Below, piece by piece: positions 1 to 7,080 of a stretch of DNA of 14,225 nucleotides. The first letter of the stretch is position 1. Each line of letters opens with the position of its first letter. A program made the position numbers and the translations under genes. Origin of the DNA: Gammaproteobacteria bacterium (GTDB lineage: Bacteria > Pseudomonadota > Gammaproteobacteria > Steroidobacterales > Steroidobacteraceae); the NCBI GenBank assembly GCA_028293725.1, contig JAQGOE010000020.1, forward strand, positions 1 through 14,225, written 5' to 3'. Below the pieces are notes generated by a model, which did not search any database, was not told the DNA's origin, and saw only the letters and a list, made by a program, of their open reading frames with translations.

Positions 1-1
1 G

Positions 2-727
2 CAACTTCGCAATGAGGTGATTGTGGTCGGACAATCCCAGGGATCGGGCGCCGCACTGGGAGCCACTTTTCTGGCGCCCACTTATGCACCGGACGTGAAG
101 GTGCGCGGCACGGTGGCGACGGGGCTGGTGGTGACGTTCCGACCTGCCGACGGGGTTAAGCTTCCCCCTAAACCGAAGCAGTATACGGATCCCACCCTGA
201 TGGACCCTGCGTATGCGATCTTGCGGATCGCGGGAACCGATCGCAGTTTGCATCCCAACGTCGAGACTGCCACTTTCGTGACCGAAAAGGGCCGCGCGTT
301 TCTACATGCGGCGCTCACTTCCTGCGTGCGCGACCTGTTCAAAATCAGCGCCAGCGAGAAACTCACGGGCGCGCAGGTGTTTACGGGAAACCTCGACGCG
401 TTCGATTCGGATATGGAAGCCAACTTCGAGTTCCCCTCTGCCCGGATGCCGGTACCCATATTCGTGGGAACGGGATTGGCCGATGGCGAGGCGGGTACGG
501 CTCAGCAATACAACGCGGTCGTTGGCATGTGCACGGCGGGTACGCAGGTTGAATGGCACACCTATCCGGGGCTGACGCACAACGGGGCGGTCAATGCGTC
601 ATTGCGGGACTCGCTGCCGTTCGTGCAGCGGGTGTTGGCTGGGCAGGCCGTGCAGGGAACCTGCGGCCATGTTGAGCCGATTGGGCCGCCGCAGAAGGCG
701 GAGGCCGGGGTGCCGTTTAACGACTGA
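2..727 (+). CDS. Secretory-lipase-like alpha/beta hydrolase, 3' part (5' end outside window)
   Basis: The reading frame is open from base 2, so the gene begins before the window. The GTG at 17 is probably internal, because residues in frame before it (QLRNE) run straight into the strand leading to the nucleophile. Seen: a nucleophile elbow GQSQGSGAA near the left edge (catalytic Ser), then a YAPDVKVRGTVA segment like that of the secretory lipase family (Pfam LIP type). Near the C-terminus a GTGLADG segment offers the acid (Asp) and GLTHNG the His, giving a plausible Ser-Asp-His triad. Several Cys (SCVRDLF, MCTAG, GTCGH) fit disulfides of an exported enzyme, but the signal-peptide region is not in the window. 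Family knowledge suggests ester or lipid hydrolysis; the substrate is unknown. It converges on the creatininase-family gene, with 36 bases between them, and is probably not part of that operon. Confidence 0.8.
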   Translation, partial: QLRNEVIVVGQSQGSGAALGATFLAPTYAPDVKVRGTVATGLVVTFRPADGVKLPPKPKQYTDPTLMDPAYAILRIAGTDRSLHPNVETATFVTEKGRAFLHAALTSCVRDLFKISASEKLTGAQVFTGNLDAFDSDMEANFEFPSARMPVPIFVGTGLADGEAGTAQQYNAVVGMCTAGTQVEWHTYPGLTHNGAVNASLRDSLPFVQRVLAGQAVQGTCGHVEPIGPPQKAEAGVPFND

Positions 728-763
728 AGGGGCGTGGCGGCTAATTTAGGGTCGGTGCTGGGT

Positions 764-1573
764 TTAGGGGCGGTGCGACGGGTCGGGCCACGGCTCGCGG
801 ACGGCGGCGGCGACAGCGCGGGCCGTCGTTAGTATGCAGCGCTCGAACTCTGCACGGCCGTGGGCGGCGTTCGCATCAGCCACGTCGCGACCCCATACGC
901 CGGTCTCGCTCACCTGATCCATCCGGTAGTCCCAGAATGAATCCACGTCACGGTGGGAGGTTGCCCGATCCATCCGGACGAGCTCGGGATAGAGGTGCAA
1001 CATAACCGAGGTCTCGAAATAATTCGCGTGCATCAGGGCGCGTCCGTAGCGCACGTGGCCGTCAACCTCGGGACCCGGATACATGGTCACGTAGCCCAAT
1101 GCCCTCACCCGCGCGTCGCGATGACGTACGCGGAGCTTTTCAGCGGAAACGTCCAACACGCCGTTGTTCCAGATGTGGCCGTTGAGGAGAATGAACTGGC
1201 GTACGCCGCGTTCGTACAACGAGTCGATTACATCCTCGACGACGGCGATCATCGTTTCCGGGCGTAGCGCAATGGTACCTCCGAAATCGCCGTGTGAGCC
1301 GGAGACGCCGTAGCAGAGTGTCGGGACGACGGGCACGCCGGTCAGCGCCGAGACGCCGAGTGCCACCGCCTCACCGATTTGCGCGTCCACGGCGAGCGGG
1401 AGGTGCGGCCCATGTTGCTCGATGGCACCGACCGGAATGATCACGGCGTTGACTTTCGCTGTTGTGTCGCGAGCCTCCGGCCATGTCAGATGCTCCCAGC
1501 GTACGGGGGTGCCGGAGCCGCCGAGCTCAGGAGCGAGCGCTGCCAGATCTTTTCCGAGTGGAGGTGTTTTCAT
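764..1573 (-). CDS. Creatininase-family amidohydrolase
   Basis: A 269-residue protein of normal length for the creatininase family, which holds metal-dependent cyclic-amide and formamide hydrolases (creatininase, FAPy deformylase, mycofactocin MftE). The domain starts at about residue 24 (VRWEHLTWPE). Likely metal ligands are visible: E52 and H54 in GAIEQHGPHLPL, D63, H132 in LNGHIWNN, and E187 in HANYFETS. A GSHGDFGGT motif lies at about 92-100. The usual NGHGGN or NGHYEN motif is NGHIWNN here, so the position of the second-metal/substrate residue (Glu122 in Pseudomonas creatininase) holds Trp. This makes true creatininase activity uncertain. It is the last gene of the leftward operon, 41 bases after the deaminase-like gene. 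The upstream sequence has only a weak ribosome-binding site (ACGGAA). No signal peptide is seen, so it is cytoplasmic. Family assignment is firm; substrate is unknown. Confidence 0.88.
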   Translation of the reverse strand: MKTPPLGKDLAALAPELGGSGTPVRWEHLTWPEARDTTAKVNAVIIPVGAIEQHGPHLPLAVDAQIGEAVALGVSALTGVPVVPTLCYGVSGSHGDFGGTIALRPETMIAVVEDVIDSLYERGVRQFILLNGHIWNNGVLDVSAEKLRVRHRDARVRALGYVTMYPGPEVDGHVRYGRALMHANYFETSVMLHLYPELVRMDRATSHRDVDSFWDYRMDQVSETGVWGRDVADANAAHGRAEFERCILTTARAVAAAVREPWPDPSHRP

Positions 1574-1614
1574 CGAGGGGTTCCGTCAGGGTGTTTGGAG
1601 CGACCGGAGGCGGC

Positions 1615-2067
1615 CTACCACTTGCGGCGGGTCTTGTGGGGAAGCAGGTCCAAGGCGGCGACGGGAATGATGCCAGTGTCGGCAGTGATCCAGATTTTTG
1701 TGTCGGGGCTGTAGTCGCTGATCAACTCTCGACACACGCCGCAGGGCGCGATGATGCGGAACTGGTCGGCGGGTTTGATCTGAACTGACACCACGGTGTC
1801 GACGAGTAAGGGCGAGCCCGGCTCGAGGCCCGCGCGAGCGGCACCCAAGGCAACTCCTTCGGCACAGATCGAGCTGCGGCGGCAGGAGCCCTCCAGGTGA
1901 ACGCCGGTGTAGATTTTGCCGTCGGCGGCGCGCAGCGCGGTGGCTACTTCGTGGCGACCGTGAACCCAGACACGGGCCAGCAGTGTCTGTGCGATCTCGA
2001 GGAGCCGAATGTCTTGCGCTGACATCTCCGGCGGAGGCGTGACCGGTGTGATGGAGTCCGCGCTCAT
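1615..2067 (-). CDS. Cytidine/blasticidin-S deaminase-like zinc deaminase
   Basis: A 150-residue protein, the usual size for small CDA-fold deaminases. Zinc-site motifs are complete: CAE at 68-70 (Cys ligand plus catalytic Glu) and PCGVC at 108-112 (two Cys ligands), spaced about 40 residues apart as expected. The three-Cys ligand set is typical of homotetrameric cytidine deaminases and of blasticidin-S deaminase, and the ICAEGVALG and PCGVCRE wording recalls the latter. Family reaction: hydrolytic removal of an exocyclic amino/imino group from a heterocycle. The start at 2067 is chosen because its ATG overlaps the upstream stop (ATGA, 2064-2067), implying translational coupling. The frame is open upstream, but that extension (Arg/Gly-rich) lies inside the amidohydrolase gene and looks non-coding. 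Substrate is uncertain: a cytidine-like nucleoside, or a cyclic guanidine handled by the surrounding pathway. Confidence 0.88.
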   Translation of the reverse strand: MSADSITPVTPPPEMSAQDIRLLEIAQTLLARVWVHGRHEVATALRAADGKIYTGVHLEGSCRRSSICAEGVALGAARAGLEPGSPLLVDTVVSVQIKPADQFRIIAPCGVCRELISDYSPDTKIWITADTGIIPVAALDLLPHKTRRKW

Positions 2068-2828
2068 GTCGCCAGTCCGAGAATCCGGGCCATGTTGCCG
2101 CCCTCCACCAACGCCCGGTCGCTCTCGCCCGGAATGGCTTTGGCGATCTTCATTCTTTCCAGGTCGAAGTCGGAGCCGGGCCATTCGCTGCCCATAAGGA
2201 TTTTCTTCGGGCCGAGGCGCGCGTACGCGCGTCGTACGTCGCTGAGGAGCGTGGCGGAGGTTTCCAGATAGATGTGCGGTTGCCGCTCAGCGACGATGAT
2301 CGCCTCGGGGACGTTCCAGACCGCGCCCATGTGAGCGATGATTGTCGGCACGTCTGGATGATTGCGAGCGATCTCTTCGATCGCCAGCGGCGCGCAGAAT
2401 GCGTCATCCAACGCGTTGATCAATATCGGCAGTTTGTGGCGGGCGCAGGCTTCAAACACGGGGTCGAGCAGGCCGTGGTCGGCGACGTGGTAGCCGTGGA
2501 GGCTGGGATGCAACTTCAGACCGGACAGGCCCGCCGCGGCAATCCGGGCGATCTCGTCGAGGGCATCGTCCGCCTGGGGCATGACCTGACCGAAGCCGAA
2601 AAGACGGTCGGAGTGGGCCTCGACCAGACCGATGAGGAAGTCGTTCTCGATCCGCTGGGCCAGCGAGCAGACCATGGCGCGATCCACTCCAGCGGCGTCC
2701 ATCCGATCGAGTATCCGTCGCGGGTCGAACGGCGTGTACGGCGGTGGGGGTTGGCCGGGTCGGGCGCCTGTGAGGTAGTCGGAGCGGCCTCGCCTGTCCT
2801 GGGTGGTGTTATAGGCGTCGATGATCAT
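2064..2828 (-). CDS. Amidohydrolase_2-family TIM-barrel protein with altered metal site
   Basis: A 254-residue protein with the pattern of amidohydrolase_2 (decarboxylase/lactonase-like) barrels: an N-terminal MIID strand, KLHP at 105-108, IIAHMG at 164-169, MGSEWP at 212-217, and a GGNMARILGL end. The residues normally binding metal are largely changed. The HxH after strand 1 is A5-Y6-N7, the His expected in the LPILIN strand is N138, and the GSD Asp is E215. H107 and H166 remain. It may bind metal unusually, work without metal, or be a non-catalytic or lactonase-like relative. The gene starts 6 bases after the GS-like stop, has no good ribosome-binding site, and overlaps the deaminase start by 4 bases, so coupled translation is likely. 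The family is convincing; catalytic function is open. Confidence 0.85.
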   Translation of the reverse strand: MIIDAYNTTQDRRGRSDYLTGARPGQPPPPYTPFDPRRILDRMDAAGVDRAMVCSLAQRIENDFLIGLVEAHSDRLFGFGQVMPQADDALDEIARIAAAGLSGLKLHPSLHGYHVADHGLLDPVFEACARHKLPILINALDDAFCAPLAIEEIARNHPDVPTIIAHMGAVWNVPEAIIVAERQPHIYLETSATLLSDVRRAYARLGPKKILMGSEWPGSDFDLERMKIAKAIPGESDRALVEGGNMARILGLAT

Positions 2829-2834
2829 GAGCGT

Positions 2835-4268
2835 TTAGAAGACATCGAAGTATTCCTTCATCTCCCAGTCGGTGACGTGGGCTTCGTAACGGCGTACTTC
2901 GGCGTGTTTGATCATCGAGTAGTATTCGATGAACTCGGTGCCGAAGGCTTCGCGCAGGATGTGTCCGTCGGCCAGAGCGCCGAGCGCGGCGCCGAGGCTG
3001 GTGGGCAAAGTTGCCGCAGCGGCCTCGTAGGGTGCATCTGTGGGCGCAGGCGGCTCTGCGGCAGCCACGACCCCTGCGAGACCTGTCGCAACCTGAGAAG
3101 CGAGATAGAGGTAAGGGTTCGCGGCGGGCTCGCCGATCCGATTTTCAATGCGGGTGGCGGCCGGGCTCGTGCCTGCGACGACTCTGAGCATGGCGCCGCG
3201 ATTGTCACTGCCCCACACGATACGGTCGGGCGCCAGTGAGTTGGCGCGATACCGCTTGTACCCATTGATCGTGGGAGTCGTGAATGCAACTGCCTCGGCA
3301 GCACCCGCCAACAGACCAGCGAGGTAGTGACGCCCCAGACGCGAAAGCAACTGCCCTGACTCGTCCGGCGCGAACACGTTGCGACCCTGAGTGTCCGCGA
3401 GCGATTGATGCAAATGCCAGCCGCTCGACATTGCGTTAGGAAATGATGGGCGGCACATGAAGGTGGCGTGATAGCCGTGACGATGGCAGATCTGTTTGAC
3501 CGCGCTGCGAAACAGGATCATGTCGTCCGCCGACTTAATTCCCTGCGCGGGCCGGAACACGAACTCCACCTGGCTGGGTCCGAACTCGAGCTCGACCGAG
3601 CCCAGATCGAGGCCGAGGGCAAGCGACTGGCGCCGCAGGATATCGGTGATGGGCTCGATGCGATCGAGACGCAACTCGGTGAGGTGGTTGTAGCCCTGGT
3701 GGATCAGCTCCACCTCGGGTACCGCGCCCGGTTGGCCGGAATCCTCGAGGCCGAGCCGCGGATCCAGCAGGCGCATGATGTGGAATTCGATTTCCAGACC
3801 GGTGACGAAGCTGTGTCCCCGCGCGGTCAGCCGCTCCAGCATTCGACGTAACAGATGTCGTGTCGAGTAGGAGACCGGCGTGCCGTCGGCGAAGTACACA
3901 TCACACAACATCCAACCTGTCGACTGCAACCAGGGCAGCACGCGGAAGGTGGTCGGATCCGGCACCATGATGATGTCGCTCGCGCCCTGCAACCGCGTCA
4001 GGCCCATTCCGGCGCCGGGGGAGAATACGGACACGACCGTCTTGTGAGAGGTGTCCTTGAGCAAAAGTGTGGAGGTCACGGCGCAGCCGTCCGCTAGAGC
4101 CGAGGGCATGGCGGCTGTCAGCAGAGCCTTACCGCGGAGAATGCCGTGGAGATCCGGGAAGGACAGGCGGACGAGCTCGATTCCCTCGGTTTCGATGCGG
4201 CGCATCACCTCCGTGGCGGCGCGACGCTGCTCATCACTCCAGAGGCCGTGACGCTCGATGAAACTCAT
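2835..4268 (-). CDS. Glutamine-synthetase-like gamma-glutamyl-amine ligase
   Basis: A 477-residue protein of the GS type I superfamily. Known family members join glutamate to ammonia or, in PuuA/IpuC-like relatives, to amines using ATP. Visible motifs: a beta-grasp N-terminal domain with FPDLHGILRGK (about 37-47), GLEIEF (metal-binding Glu at about 159 and 161), ELEFGPSQVEF (about 227-236), SGWHLHQSL (about 282-290), NGYKRY (335-340), NRGAMLRV and RIENRIGEPAANPYLYLA (about 356-390). The C-terminus EYFDVF is typical of amine-specific GS-like proteins. No adenylylation-loop Tyr motif is seen, so it is unlikely to be the housekeeping GlnA. The ATG at 4268 is preferred; an in-frame GTG at 4274 would add two residues. 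It is the first gene of a leftward operon, divergent from the MFS gene across a palindromic operator. It probably gamma-glutamylates an amine; which one cannot be read from sequence. Confidence 0.9.
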   Translation of the reverse strand: MSFIERHGLWSDEQRRAATEVMRRIETEGIELVRLSFPDLHGILRGKALLTAAMPSALADGCAVTSTLLLKDTSHKTVVSVFSPGAGMGLTRLQGASDIIMVPDPTTFRVLPWLQSTGWMLCDVYFADGTPVSYSTRHLLRRMLERLTARGHSFVTGLEIEFHIMRLLDPRLGLEDSGQPGAVPEVELIHQGYNHLTELRLDRIEPITDILRRQSLALGLDLGSVELEFGPSQVEFVFRPAQGIKSADDMILFRSAVKQICHRHGYHATFMCRPSFPNAMSSGWHLHQSLADTQGRNVFAPDESGQLLSRLGRHYLAGLLAGAAEAVAFTTPTINGYKRYRANSLAPDRIVWGSDNRGAMLRVVAGTSPAATRIENRIGEPAANPYLYLASQVATGLAGVVAAAEPPAPTDAPYEAAAATLPTSLGAALGALADGHILREAFGTEFIEYYSMIKHAEVRRYEAHVTDWEMKEYFDVF

Positions 4269-4310
4269 GTGCACCGATCTTTGTCTGTGGCGGGGGGACT
4301 AGTCAAGAAT

Positions 4311-4330
4311 ATTTTTCATATATGAAAAAT
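4311..4330. promoter_or_regulatory. Perfect 20-bp palindrome, probable operator
   Basis: ATTTTTCATATATGAAAAAT is its own reverse complement across all 20 bases. With a 2-base offset the flanks (AGAAT left, ATTCT right) extend the dyad further. It lies 42 bases before the GS-like ATG and 42 bases before the preferred MFS ATG, so it is centred between the divergent genes. Such a site fits a dimeric repressor or activator controlling both transcripts. The regulator family cannot be told from the site, and no regulator gene is in the window. Confidence 0.75.
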
Positions 4331-4352
4331 TCTGTAAATGTGCGACGCTCTG

Positions 4353-4362
4353 GTGATATCAC
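4353..4362. promoter_or_regulatory. 10-bp palindrome GTGATATCAC upstream of MFS gene
   Basis: A perfect 10-bp inverted repeat immediately upstream of the transporter's ribosome-binding site. It could be a second regulator site or a weak structure in the leader. At this length a chance occurrence in about 100 bases is not very improbable, so the call is tentative. Confidence 0.3.
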
Positions 4363-4366
4363 GGGA
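4363..4366 (+). promoter_or_regulatory. Ribosome-binding site deciding the MFS start
   Basis: GGGA lies 6 bases before the ATG at 4373. The alternative ATG at 4322 has no purine-rich site upstream and sits inside the palindrome, so the downstream start is favoured. Confidence 0.5.
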
Positions 4367-4372
4367 CACCCG

Positions 4373-5587
4373 ATGGAACAGACACTGAATCCGCCTCGCC
4401 GCAGCGCCTTGGCCCTCACCGCGCTTGCCTATATACCTGCGGTGCTGTGCATGATGACGAGCGGGGTGATCGTCCCCTTCATCGAGACGCTCAGCCGCGA
4501 CCTTGCCACCACCCCGCCACAGCTGGGGCTGGCGCTCGCTTTGTTCTCCCTGCCCAGTGCGATTCTCGCCACGATGGGAGGTGGCCTCATCGACAGGTAC
4601 GGACTGCGGCGATCCATGCTGGCCGCAGTGAGCGCTTCGACCATGGGGAGTCTGCTGGGCAGCCAGGCGCACTCGTTGCTCGCGCTCGATTGCGCCATGG
4701 TTGTTTCCGGACTGGGATTCGCCGGTATCTGCGTTGCGGCGCCCTGCCTAATTATTGCGACCCTCGTTAATGGCGCGCGGATTCGCGCCATGGCGTTCTG
4801 CTCCACGTTTGCACCGACTGGATACGCTGCGGGACTACTACTCGCAGTTCCTTTCACTGGTAGCGGTGACTGGCACACTGCGCTCCTTACACACGCGGCG
4901 ATGATGGTGGTGGCGTTTATCGGGCTGTGGATTTTCGTGCCACACGTCGATTCCGCGGTTGGCGAGCGGCGTGATTCCTTGCGGGAGACGCTCACGCGGA
5001 TGCTGGATATCGTGCGTGAGCCGCGCGCGCTGAGGCTCGGGTTGGCTGTGGCGCTCCCTAACGCCGTGTCGTACGGCACGAGTATTGCCGCGCCCTCCTA
5101 CCTAGCGCGGGTACATCACCTGAGTATCGCGAGCTCTTCGGCCACAGTGGCGTTCGCGAAGATCGCCGCGGTGGTCATCGGCGGCCTCAGTATGGGGCAT
5201 CTGTTGAGTCGGACATCGCGTACCACGCTGTTGTTTGCCGTTATGGTGGCCATCGGTGTGCTCGCGCAGACGATCCTCTTCCTGCCGGCCAGCGGCATCG
5301 CGCTGGCGACAGTTGGGCTGATCCTGTGGCTGTTTGCATTCGGCGGGATGGCGGGTGGGGGGATGACGTTGTTGCCGACTGTCTCGCGAGATCCTGCGCG
5401 CAGCGGAGCGGCCTCGGGTCTCGTGAACCAGTTCATCTCACTCGCGTCTTTCGCAACGCCATCGACGTGGCTCGCGCTTCACAGCGGAGCACAGTACGTG
5501 GGGCTGGCCACTGTGTGTTTGATAATAAGTCTGATTTCGCTGCCCGCAGTCACGTCTCCGAATCAGACGACGCCGGCTGCGGTGTAG
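4373..5587 (+). CDS. MFS transporter (probable 12-TM permease)
   Basis: A 404-residue integral membrane protein with evenly spaced hydrophobic segments over its whole length, fitting 12 helices and the usual MFS size. The signature loop between helices 2 and 3 is present as GGGLIDRYGLRR (about residues 69-80). A charged central loop (about 190-215, VGERRDSLRETLTRM) separates the two halves. The ATG at 4373 is chosen because it has GGGA 6 bases upstream and leaves a short cytoplasmic tail before helix 1. The ATG at 4322, which would add 17 residues, lies inside the palindromic operator and lacks a ribosome-binding site. It is divergent from the GS-like operon and convergent with the GGT-family gene, overlapping it by 25 bases. 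It probably imports the substrate of the surrounding enzymes, or exports a product. Specificity cannot be deduced. Confidence 0.88.
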   Translation: MEQTLNPPRRSALALTALAYIPAVLCMMTSGVIVPFIETLSRDLATTPPQLGLALALFSLPSAILATMGGGLIDRYGLRRSMLAAVSASTMGSLLGSQAHSLLALDCAMVVSGLGFAGICVAAPCLIIATLVNGARIRAMAFCSTFAPTGYAAGLLLAVPFTGSGDWHTALLTHAAMMVVAFIGLWIFVPHVDSAVGERRDSLRETLTRMLDIVREPRALRLGLAVALPNAVSYGTSIAAPSYLARVHHLSIASSSATVAFAKIAAVVIGGLSMGHLLSRTSRTTLLFAVMVAIGVLAQTILFLPASGIALATVGLILWLFAFGGMAGGGMTLLPTVSRDPARSGAASGLVNQFISLASFATPSTWLALHSGAQYVGLATVCLIISLISLPAVTSPNQTTPAAV

Positions 5588-7080
5588 CGACGCCAGTCCG
5601 CCGCGGCAATGGGTTCTTCGTTGATGTACCCGGCGCAGACGATCGCGCCGAAGCGTATATCGCCGTCCGGAAGCGGCTTCACCCGATGGCCAAGCGTGGT
5701 CAATCGATCGGCGCCCGCGTGACTCTGTTCGATCAGGAGAAGACCGTCTTCGCTTCGCCAGCGCGGCCGTGCGATGGCCTGCGCCAGATCGACGTTCTCT
5801 CGGGTGATCGCGACGAGAACCTGTAGCAGCGTCTGCACCTGGCCATCCGCCCCTGGTGTGGCCAGAGCCATAACTCCCTGCCCTGTGGTCACCAACGCTG
5901 GCGCCAGCGTGTGAACGGGACGTTTGCCGGGCGCGGCGGTATTCGCGCCATCGGTAAAGCCGGCGGCGCGGTTGTTCATCGTGATGCCGAGTTCGGGGAC
6001 AAACGTGCAAGAGCCGAAGTCGTCGAACACGCTGACGAGTGACGATATCACCATCCCGTCTGCATCGACGGCAGCAACACCCGCAGTGTGCAGGTATGCC
6101 CTCGGTCCACCACGATGCGACGCCTTATTCAGCTCGATGGGCAGTTCGTGCGCGAGAAGCGCTGCGCCCGCGCCGACGTCTGCGCGGAATGCGAACGCGG
6201 CGTTGGTCAACTCGATGGCAACGTGATCGTTGAGTGTCGCGGGAAAATTGCCCAGACGGCTCATCGCCTGAACCGCCATGTTGAGCAGCACGCCTTGGGC
6301 CATCGGAGGTTGCGTGGCAAGTTGCCACTCGCCCCACGAGGTCTCGACAGGCGCTGCGATAATTGTCTCGTGCGCGGCTAGGTCAGCTTCCGACAGCGCG
6401 CCGCCGAGTTTCTGCGCCGCCTGTGCCATCGAGCGCGCGGCGGTACCTTGATAAAAGGCGCTGCGGCCTTCCGCGCCAATGGCCTGCAGGGCCAAGGCGA
6501 GATGCTCCTGGGGAATCCGCGCTCCTTGGGGCTTGTCGAACAGACACCAATCCTTCGCGCCACCCCGTTCGAGCCGGCCTCGGTGTGTTGAAAGCGCCGC
6601 TGACAGGGTTCGCGACACGCGCGTGCCGTAACGAGCGAGACTGACGGCAGGCTCGAGGACCTGAGACAGCGGCAGCCGGCCGAGGCGCTTCGATAGCACG
6701 CACCACGCGTCGACGATACCGGGCACGGTGATGCTGTTTGGGCCGTCGTCGGAGACTCGCTCCAGGCGTAACGGGGCAGCGCCGGTACCGTTGATCGCCA
6801 TGGGTGCAGACCCGCCGGGCACGTGCGCAAGTGCGAGCATGTCACCGCCTAGGCCGCAGGCGTCGGGCATAACGACGCAAAGGATCGCTTGCGCGGCGAT
6901 GGCGGCATCGGCTGCAGTGCCGCCCGCGAGAAGCATCTGCTGGCCGGCGGCTACCGCGAGGGGATGGGCGGCAGAAACGGCACCGAGGCGGCCACGTAGG
7001 ACGGGGCGTACTGCCGAAGAGAAGGCGTCAGCGATTAGTGGCACGGGACGAAGACGGTCATACCGCCGTGTAGCCGCCAT
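5563..7080 (-). CDS. Gamma-glutamyltransferase-family Ntn hydrolase
   Basis: A 505-residue protein of the GGT family, which are self-cleaving Ntn hydrolases that hydrolyse or transfer gamma-glutamyl groups. The N-terminal GGTAADAAIAAQ (53-64) and CGLGGDM (75-81) motifs, GKRPVHTLAP (385-394) and TPGADGQVQTLLQ are all present. The likely processing site and nucleophile is T332 in LHTAGVAAVDADG, aligned with TTHYSVVD of E. coli GGT. The Arg that grips the substrate carboxylate in classical GGTs (RE-x-AP context) is replaced by an NGTGAAP segment (97-103), and PLSSM is PVHTL, as in YwrD-like members. No signal peptide is evident, so it may be cytoplasmic, unlike periplasmic GGT. It is last in the rightmost operon. 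The ATG at 7080 overlaps the SDR end by 23 bases; a GTG at 7044 is an alternative. It probably cleaves a gamma-glutamyl or related amide. Confidence 0.88.
   Translation of the reverse strand: MAATRRYDRLRPVPLIADAFSSAVRPVLRGRLGAVSAAHPLAVAAGQQMLLAGGTAADAAIAAQAILCVVMPDACGLGGDMLALAHVPGGSAPMAINGTGAAPLRLERVSDDGPNSITVPGIVDAWCVLSKRLGRLPLSQVLEPAVSLARYGTRVSRTLSAALSTHRGRLERGGAKDWCLFDKPQGARIPQEHLALALQAIGAEGRSAFYQGTAARSMAQAAQKLGGALSEADLAAHETIIAAPVETSWGEWQLATQPPMAQGVLLNMAVQAMSRLGNFPATLNDHVAIELTNAAFAFRADVGAGAALLAHELPIELNKASHRGGPRAYLHTAGVAAVDADGMVISSLVSVFDDFGSCTFVPELGITMNNRAAGFTDGANTAAPGKRPVHTLAPALVTTGQGVMALATPGADGQVQTLLQVLVAITRENVDLAQAIARPRWRSEDGLLLIEQSHAGADRLTTLGHRVKPLPDGDIRFGAIVCAGYINEEPIAAADWRRYTAAGVV

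Larger units (their letters stand above)
4269..4372. promoter_or_regulatory. Divergent promoter region between GS-like operon and MFS gene
   Basis: The only sizeable non-coding stretch, serving two divergent transcripts. It is markedly more AT-rich around 4301-4340 than the flanking genes. On the minus strand TTGACT (complement of 4301-4306) resembles a -35 box. About 18 bases downstream only a weak AAAGAT (-10-like) is found, close to the GS-like start, so that promoter call is tentative. No convincing -35/-10 pair was found for the rightward gene. The region contains the 20-bp palindrome and a second 10-bp palindrome listed separately. Confidence 0.6.

Noticed and set aside
728..763. Possible terminator between the converging lipase and creatininase-family genes
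   Set aside because: Only G-rich sequence is seen; no stem-loop followed by a T run on either strand.
2068..2184. N-terminal extension of the deaminase-like protein
   Set aside because: The extra 39 residues are Arg/Gly-rich and lie inside the amidohydrolase 3' end. The ATGA start at 2067 and family length fit better.
2274..3239. Long open frame on + (321 codons) antisense to the amidohydrolase and GS-like genes
   Set aside because: It spans the junction of two well-recognised minus-strand genes, has a composition typical of a GC-rich antisense shadow, and shows no recognisable domain.
4297..4304. 8-bp palindrome GACTAGTC near the GS-like start
   Set aside because: Too short to stand above chance on its own; it overlaps the tentative TTGACT -35 box.
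4322..4372. Longer MFS start at the ATG in the palindrome
   Set aside because: It lacks a ribosome-binding site and would place the operator over the start codon. The ATG at 4373 with GGGA upstream is better, although the longer form cannot be excluded.
5326..5826. Open frame on + bridging the MFS 3' end and the GGT-family gene
   Set aside because: It overlaps conserved coding sequence of both genes in other frames and has no domain; treated as a shadow.
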